Shown here: piece after piece, positions 60,427 to 64,000 of the stretch
Layout of the letters: each line of letters starts with the position of its first letter
Numbering within the stretch: position 1 is the first letter of the stretch
Source of the DNA: an uncultured Candidatus Melainabacteria bacterium
GTDB taxonomy: Bacteria; Cyanobacteriota; Vampirovibrionia; Gastranaerophilales; Gastranaerophilaceae
Direction of reading: 5' to 3'
NCBI GenBank assembly: GCA_949927415.1
Contig: CATLFB010000002.1
Coordinates: 1 to 64,000 of the forward strand
DNA length: 64,000 bases
Position numbers and translations under genes: made by a program
Notes under the pieces: generated by a model
What the model was told of the DNA's origin: nothing
Databases searched by the model: none
Seen by the model: the letters and a program-made list of their open reading frames with translations, nothing else

Positions 60427-61068
60427 ATGAGAAAATCGTTTATTTTAGTAATGGCTTTAATATTGTCAACAAACAGTGCGGCATTTGCGTTTTTTGGCAA
60501 AGACAACTCTTTTGACACGGAAGGGCGCGGTTATGTCGGCACTTTGCCGAATGTGACAAAACAATATGGCCCGTCAGAACCCGCTCAAAGTTCGCCGATT
60601 TTTGAAAAAACACAGAAATTCCACAGCGCAAATGAACTTAAACCAATCCCCAGAGAAGACCCCGCGTTTGTCAATATTATCCTCAAACCCGACAAAACAA
60701 GTCAGTATATAAATGATTTAAACGAATTTATTTTGATGCTTGAAAAGATTTACGACTCAATTGAGGCGCGTGAAAATGTCCAAAAATTTGCCGCACGCGT
60801 GTATTTCTTTAAGAAAAACGCAGATTATTTCCGCGACAAATATGCCGCAAAGCCTGAAAGCTATTACGAAAGCTATCAGAGACTTCTGGATTTAAGTCTA
60901 AGGGCAAATGCAGTCTCGCAACTCCGCGCCGAAGCCGAAAAATACAAGCCCTACCTTGCATATTCCGGCTCCGGAAAAGTTTATAATTCAGAAAATATTG
61001 ATCAACAGCTTGAATATCTTAAAAGCGAAATCGAATCAACGATTGTTATTCTGAAAGAAGCTGAATAA
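60427..61068 (+). CDS. secreted helical protein of unknown function
   Basis: The 213-residue protein has a signal peptide (MRKSFILVMALILSTNSAAFA). A polar linker follows, then a helical domain from about 90 (INDLNEFILMLEKIYDSIEA; ESYYESYQRLLDLSLRANAV). No Cys or lipobox is present. No family was recognised. It appears to be leaderless and ends two bases from a convergent gene. Confidence 0.75.
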   Translation: MRKSFILVMALILSTNSAAFAFFGKDNSFDTEGRGYVGTLPNVTKQYGPSEPAQSSPIFEKTQKFHSANELKPIPREDPAFVNIILKPDKTSQYINDLNEFILMLEKIYDSIEARENVQKFAARVYFFKKNADYFRDKYAAKPESYYESYQRLLDLSLRANAVSQLRAEAEKYKPYLAYSGSGKVYNSENIDQQLEYLKSEIESTIVILKEAE

Positions 61069-61070
61069 TT

Positions 61071-61457
61071 TTAGTTGTCTTTTTTTAGCGAAAAGTTGTA
61101 TTTGAACGGTTTTTTCTCGAAAATATTGTTACAAATTGCAGCCATGTCTTTGTGATTTGTTGATACAAAATCGTACCAATCATTACCATTGTTTAAAGCA
61201 AGATACAATTTGTAACCTTCAATCACGTCATTTGTTCCTGTTTTGTATAGGGTTTCGATGTTGCACTGCATAACATCTTTGAAGTCGAAGTTTTGCTGAT
61301 GAACAACTTTTCCTTCTTCTTTTTGAAGGTATGTACATTCGCCTTCTGCAGTTTTGCATTGAACCTGTACAGTTGAGCCCTTACTGTTTTTTACGGCTAT
61401 TCCTGCGATTAGCGCAATAATTACAATTGCTGTTACAATAAGTATTTTTTTATTCAT
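61071..61457 (-). CDS. small membrane-anchored protein
   Basis: The 128-residue protein has one N-terminal membrane helix (KKILIVTAIVIIALIAGIAV) and a beta-rich exterior part with three Cys (VQCKTAEGECTYL, CNIET, AICNNIF). The start at 61457 has a GGGGG site; the frame opens 18 codons earlier inside the lipoprotein gene. It is one base past the lipoprotein stop, so co-transcribed. Function unknown. Confidence 0.7.
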   Translation of the reverse strand: MNKKILIVTAIVIIALIAGIAVKNSKGSTVQVQCKTAEGECTYLQKEEGKVVHQQNFDFKDVMQCNIETLYKTGTNDVIEGYKLYLALNNGNDWYDFVSTNHKDMAAICNNIFEKKPFKYNFSLKKDN

Positions 61458-61458
61458 G

Positions 61459-62241
61459 TTATTTAATCCCCCATTTTCTTTGTAGATTTGATAATTTACC
61501 TGTGCGCGCATATTCTTTCAGGAAAAAGTTCGTATATTCGCGCAATTTTTCAGACTCTTTACCCTTGCGAAATGCGATGGCATAAGGTTCAACCGAATAT
61601 CTTCCGGGAAGAAGTTTGATTGTTTTGTCTGAATAAGTGTATCCCAAAAGCACAGAATCGTCGCCTATCAAAGCGTTTGCTTTACCGGCTTTTAAGGCTT
61701 TTACGGCTTCGTCGTAATTTTTGTAACCGATTATCGGCGAATCAGGTATCGCATGGCGCACATTTGCCTCGCTTGTCGCGCCAAAAACAATTATTACTCT
61801 TTGTTTGTTTAACTCTTTTAAAGTTGTTGCAGGGTTTCCTTTATTCACCAGAACGGCCTGTCCTGCATGATAATAAGGCGATGAAAAATCCATAAGTTTT
61901 GACCTGTTTTCCGTGATTGACATGGCAGCAATCAGGCAGTCAACTTTTCCGGAATTCAGGTATGCAATGCGGTTTTGCGCTGTAACCGGCACGAATTCAA
62001 CCGCGTTTTCATACTTGTTCAAAATAGATTTTGAAAGATGTGAGCCCAAATCTACGTCAAAGCCGTAGTTGTAGCCGTCTTTGCCGATAAATCCGAAGGG
62101 TTTTGCGTCAACCCTCACGCCAACGACAAGTTTTCCGCGCTTCAAGACCGTCTCAAGGTCAGTTGTTTCTTGTTCTTTTTTGCCGCACCCGCACAGTATC
62201 AAACTCATTAAAAGGCATGTGCATATTATTTTTTTCAACAT
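61459..62241 (-). CDS. amino-acid-binding lipoprotein (SBP_bac_3 family)
   Basis: The 260-residue protein has a lipoprotein signal (LMSLILCGCGKK, lipobox LILC). The family-3 solute-binding fold follows: RGKLVVGVRVDAKPFGF, YGFDVDLGSHLSKSIL, AAMSITENRSKLMDFSSPYYHAGQ. It would deliver a polar amino acid to an ABC importer. The permease and ATPase are not nearby. AGGAAAG precedes the ATG. Ligand unknown. Confidence 0.92.
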   Translation of the reverse strand: MLKKIICTCLLMSLILCGCGKKEQETTDLETVLKRGKLVVGVRVDAKPFGFIGKDGYNYGFDVDLGSHLSKSILNKYENAVEFVPVTAQNRIAYLNSGKVDCLIAAMSITENRSKLMDFSSPYYHAGQAVLVNKGNPATTLKELNKQRVIIVFGATSEANVRHAIPDSPIIGYKNYDEAVKALKAGKANALIGDDSVLLGYTYSDKTIKLLPGRYSVEPYAIAFRKGKESEKLREYTNFFLKEYARTGKLSNLQRKWGIK

Positions 62242-62365
62242 AAGCTTTCCTTCTATCTGAAAATATAACGAAGCCGCGGGAAAATGTCAACACAGAACAG
62301 GGGGCGTAAAGATATTATTTTCGGTACTAAATTTTTTATAAATTTCTGCGCTAATTCTCTCATAA

Positions 62366-62394
62366 AAAAATTCCGGATTAATTCCGGAATTTTT
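62366..62394 (-). terminator. rpoD terminator
   Basis: AAATTCCGGA and TTCCGGAATTT flank a 4-nt loop, with T-runs on both strands. Confidence 0.85.
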
Positions 62395-62408
62395 CACTTA
62401 TTTTATAA

Positions 62409-63509
62409 CTATGATTCGACGTATTCGCGCAATCTTTTGCTTCTGTTCGGGTGACGGAGTTTTCTAAGCGCCTTCGCTTCAATCTGTCTGATACGCTCGC
62501 GGGTTACGCCGAAAAGCTGTCCGACTTCTTCAAGCGTTCTCTGGCGGCCGTCATCCATGCCGAATCTTAATCTCAATACATCGCGTTCGCGCGGTGAAAG
62601 TGTGCAGAGAACTTCTGCCAAATCTTCTCTCAAAAGTTCTGATGCAACTGTTTTAATCGGCGCGTCTGCTTCTTTGTCTTCAATGAAATCACCGAGTCTT
62701 GAATCTTCTTCCTTACCGATTGGCGTTTCAAGTGAAAGCGGTTCCTGCGCGATTTTGATTATCTCACGAAGTTTCGGGATTGAAACATTCATCTCGATTG
62801 CAAGTTCATCTTCGGTCGGTTTTCTTGAAAGTTCCTGCGCAAGGCGGCGGGTAACTTTTTTCAGTTTGTTGATGGTTTCAACCATGTGAACCGGAATTCT
62901 GATTGTTCTTGCCTGATCGGCAATTGCTCTTGTGATTGCTTGTCTAATCCACCATGTAGCGTAAGTCGAGAATTTGAATCCGCGTTCATGGTCAAATTTT
63001 TCTGCCGCACGGATTAATCCGAGGTTTCCTTCCTGAATTAAGTCAAGGAAAAGCATTCCGCGGCCGACGTATTTTTTCGCAATCGAAACAACCAATCGCA
63101 GGTTTGCCTGAACAAGTTTTCTTTTTGCGATTGCGCCCGGTGTGCCGCCTTCTAAGATTTTTCTTGCAAGTTCGATTTCTTCGTTTGCTGATAAAAGTTT
63201 AATTCTTCCGATTTCTCTTAAATAAAGTCTTACAGGATCATCAACTGCGATTCCTTTCGGAACTTCAAAGTCGTTTTGGTTTTCTTCTTCTGTCGAATTC
63301 ATCATGTAGATATCGTCAAGGTGCATTTTATTTTCGATTTTAGCTGTTACGATATCTTCAATGTTGTCAGTCGATATGTCCATGTTCATGTAGTTTACGT
63401 CATCATGGTCGTGGTCAAGTGAAGAATCCTCGTCAATGTCCGGAATGTTAAGGTTATCATCTTCCAAAATGCTGACAATTGAGGAGGTGGGTTGTCTTTT
63501 TTTAGTCAT
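62409..63509 (-). CDS. rpoD: primary RNA polymerase sigma factor (RpoD/SigA)
   Basis: The 366-residue protein has region 1.2 ([17 protein letters not shown]), region 2 ([20 protein letters not shown] and [17 protein letters not shown]), region 3 and region 4 ([31 protein letters not shown]). A short acidic N-terminus replaces region 1.1. It directs transcription from TTGACA/TATAAT promoters. Its start overlaps the dnaG end by 8 bases, the usual dnaG-rpoD pair. Confidence 0.97.
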   Translation of the reverse strand: MTKKRQPTSSIVSILEDDNLNIPDIDEDSSLDHDHDDVNYMNMDISTDNIEDIVTAKIENKMHLDDIYMMNSTEEENQNDFEVPKGIAVDDPVRLYLREIGRIKLLSANEEIELARKILEGGTPGAIAKRKLVQANLRLVVSIAKKYVGRGMLFLDLIQEGNLGLIRAAEKFDHERGFKFSTYATWWIRQAITRAIADQARTIRIPVHMVETINKLKKVTRRLAQELSRKPTEDELAIEMNVSIPKLREIIKIAQEPLSLETPIGKEEDSRLGDFIEDKEADAPIKTVASELLREDLAEVLCTLSPRERDVLRLRFGMDDGRQRTLEEVGQLFGVTRERIRQIEAKALRKLRHPNRSKRLREYVES

Positions 63510-64000
63510 TATTTATTTTCTCCGAATTTAATCTTTTATTTATCTTATCTCTAAGCTGCATTTGTATTTTCAGGGCTTCGGTTTCGTCATCAACAGCATT
63601 ATTATATAATTTCCGTAATTTTTCTTTTTCCTGATTGCGAATCAGCTGGCAAATTTTGTTTTTGTTTTCTTCGATTACCAGTCTGAAGTCCTCGGGCGAT
63701 AGATTGCTGAACATTTCCGAAATACTTGTTAAATCAGCTATAACTTGCTGTGCATCTGCGTTTTCGCGGTATTCCGTGTACAGGTTTTCAATCAATTCCT
63801 TTACATTATTTACGGTACATATTAATTTGTCAATTGTAGATTTTACATTTATTAACGTTTCATTGGTAAATGCAGTGTCACCAATCATTTCATTAATTTG
63901 TTGGAACGAAAAATGATTGTCGGTTACAAAAAAAACACTCAATAAATTTTTTTGCGCTTTTTCGAAAACTGTTACATTTTTTGTTACAATTTTAGTAATC
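63502..64000 (-). CDS. dnaG: DNA primase DnaG, C-terminal part (partial)
   Basis: The frame is open to the right window edge, so a start at 63942 would be artificial. The visible 166 residues begin about [18 protein letters not shown] and form the helical DnaB-binding C-terminal domain of primase (helix bundle ending [18 protein letters not shown]). Position directly before rpoD supports this, as dnaG-rpoD is widely conserved. The zinc-binding and catalytic domains lie outside the window. Confidence 0.8.
   Translation of the reverse strand, partial: ITKIVTKNVTVFEKAQKNLLSVFFVTDNHFSFQQINEMIGDTAFTNETLINVKSTIDKLICTVNNVKELIENLYTEYRENADAQQVIADLTSISEMFSNLSPEDFRLVIEENKNKICQLIRNQEKEKLRKLYNNAVDDETEALKIQMQLRDKINKRLNSEKINND

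Noticed and set aside
63502-63942. Complete 146-residue gene starting at 63942
   Set aside because: The frame continues upstream to the window edge without a stop and resembles the primase C-terminal domain, so the internal TTG is not a real start.

Overview
The window reads as chromosome of a low-GC gut-type bacterium of the non-photosynthetic sister group of Cyanobacteria (Melainabacteria/Vampirovibrionia, probably Gastranaerophilales). This is inference. It rests on the type IV prepilin leader FTLAEVLVTLGIIGIV, a cyanobacterial-type DprA/SLOG protein, several proteins starting MK[IV]... with an FTG- or FG-like motif after a polar leader, and a large MGLAASQARFL-type protein. The cell envelope is Gram-negative: porin, TolC-family efflux protein, lipoprotein and RseP. 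Stop usage looks standard, with TGA used as stop. No rRNA, tRNA, CRISPR array, prophage or insertion sequence with a transposase was seen.

Layout. 1-9.4 kb: end of a prepilin gene, PgeF, an aquaporin-like channel, a duplicated CxxC/HNH protein, a secreted GYSAG hydrolase, NagZ, a sodium:amino acid symporter and an ACT protein. 9.5-12 kb: gatA followed by a HepT/MntA toxin-antitoxin pair. 12-15.2 kb: small envelope proteins and dnaK. 15.2-17.3 kb: an intergenic repeat, a YkgJ-type protein and a duplicated divergent regulator module with one decayed copy. 17.3-25 kb: a fatty-acid and phospholipid cluster on the minus strand (yceD, rpmF, plsX, fabH, thioredoxin, fabD, a small unknown gene, fabG, acpP, fabF). 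25-33.4 kb: tpiA, glyoxalase, formate/nitrite transporter, porin, ferredoxin-nitroreductase, a beta-solenoid protein, a ThiF-like E1 enzyme and a cation/proton antiporter. 33.4-37.9 kb: an accessory group with MK[IV]-type leaders (PHP phosphoesterase, nucleotidyltransferase-like protein, glucosaminidase, small membrane protein). 37.9-45.4 kb: a GAF-GGDEF-HD-GYP protein, a candidate ncRNA, TolC-like protein, Gph and the MGLAASQARFL protein. 45.4-51.9 kb: PcrA-type helicase, DprA-like protein, HEAT-like protein, an ADP-ribosyltransferase-like protein and a candidate type I toxin-antitoxin locus. 51.3-64 kb: NUDIX and HAD hydrolases, RseP, a TPR protein, Der, Tdk, an amino-acid-binding lipoprotein, and rpoD-dnaG at the right edge.

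Themes across genes. (1) About ten genes have a -10 hexamer exactly 6 nt before the ATG and no Shine-Dalgarno site, suggesting leaderless mRNAs. (2) Two intergenic repeat families recur: R1, modular, built from near-palindromic ctacgcacgtag boxes, a CCCTCTCCT hairpin and an AATTCAA hairpin; and R2, a MITE-like element of about 170-200 bp with gtgaaaagtgaaagg inverted ends, one copy of which carries outward -10 boxes for rseP and the TPR gene. (3) Three possible toxin or conflict loci are present: HepT/MntA, an ART-fold protein with an HxE motif, and a 23-residue hydrophobic peptide gene with an antisense RNA.
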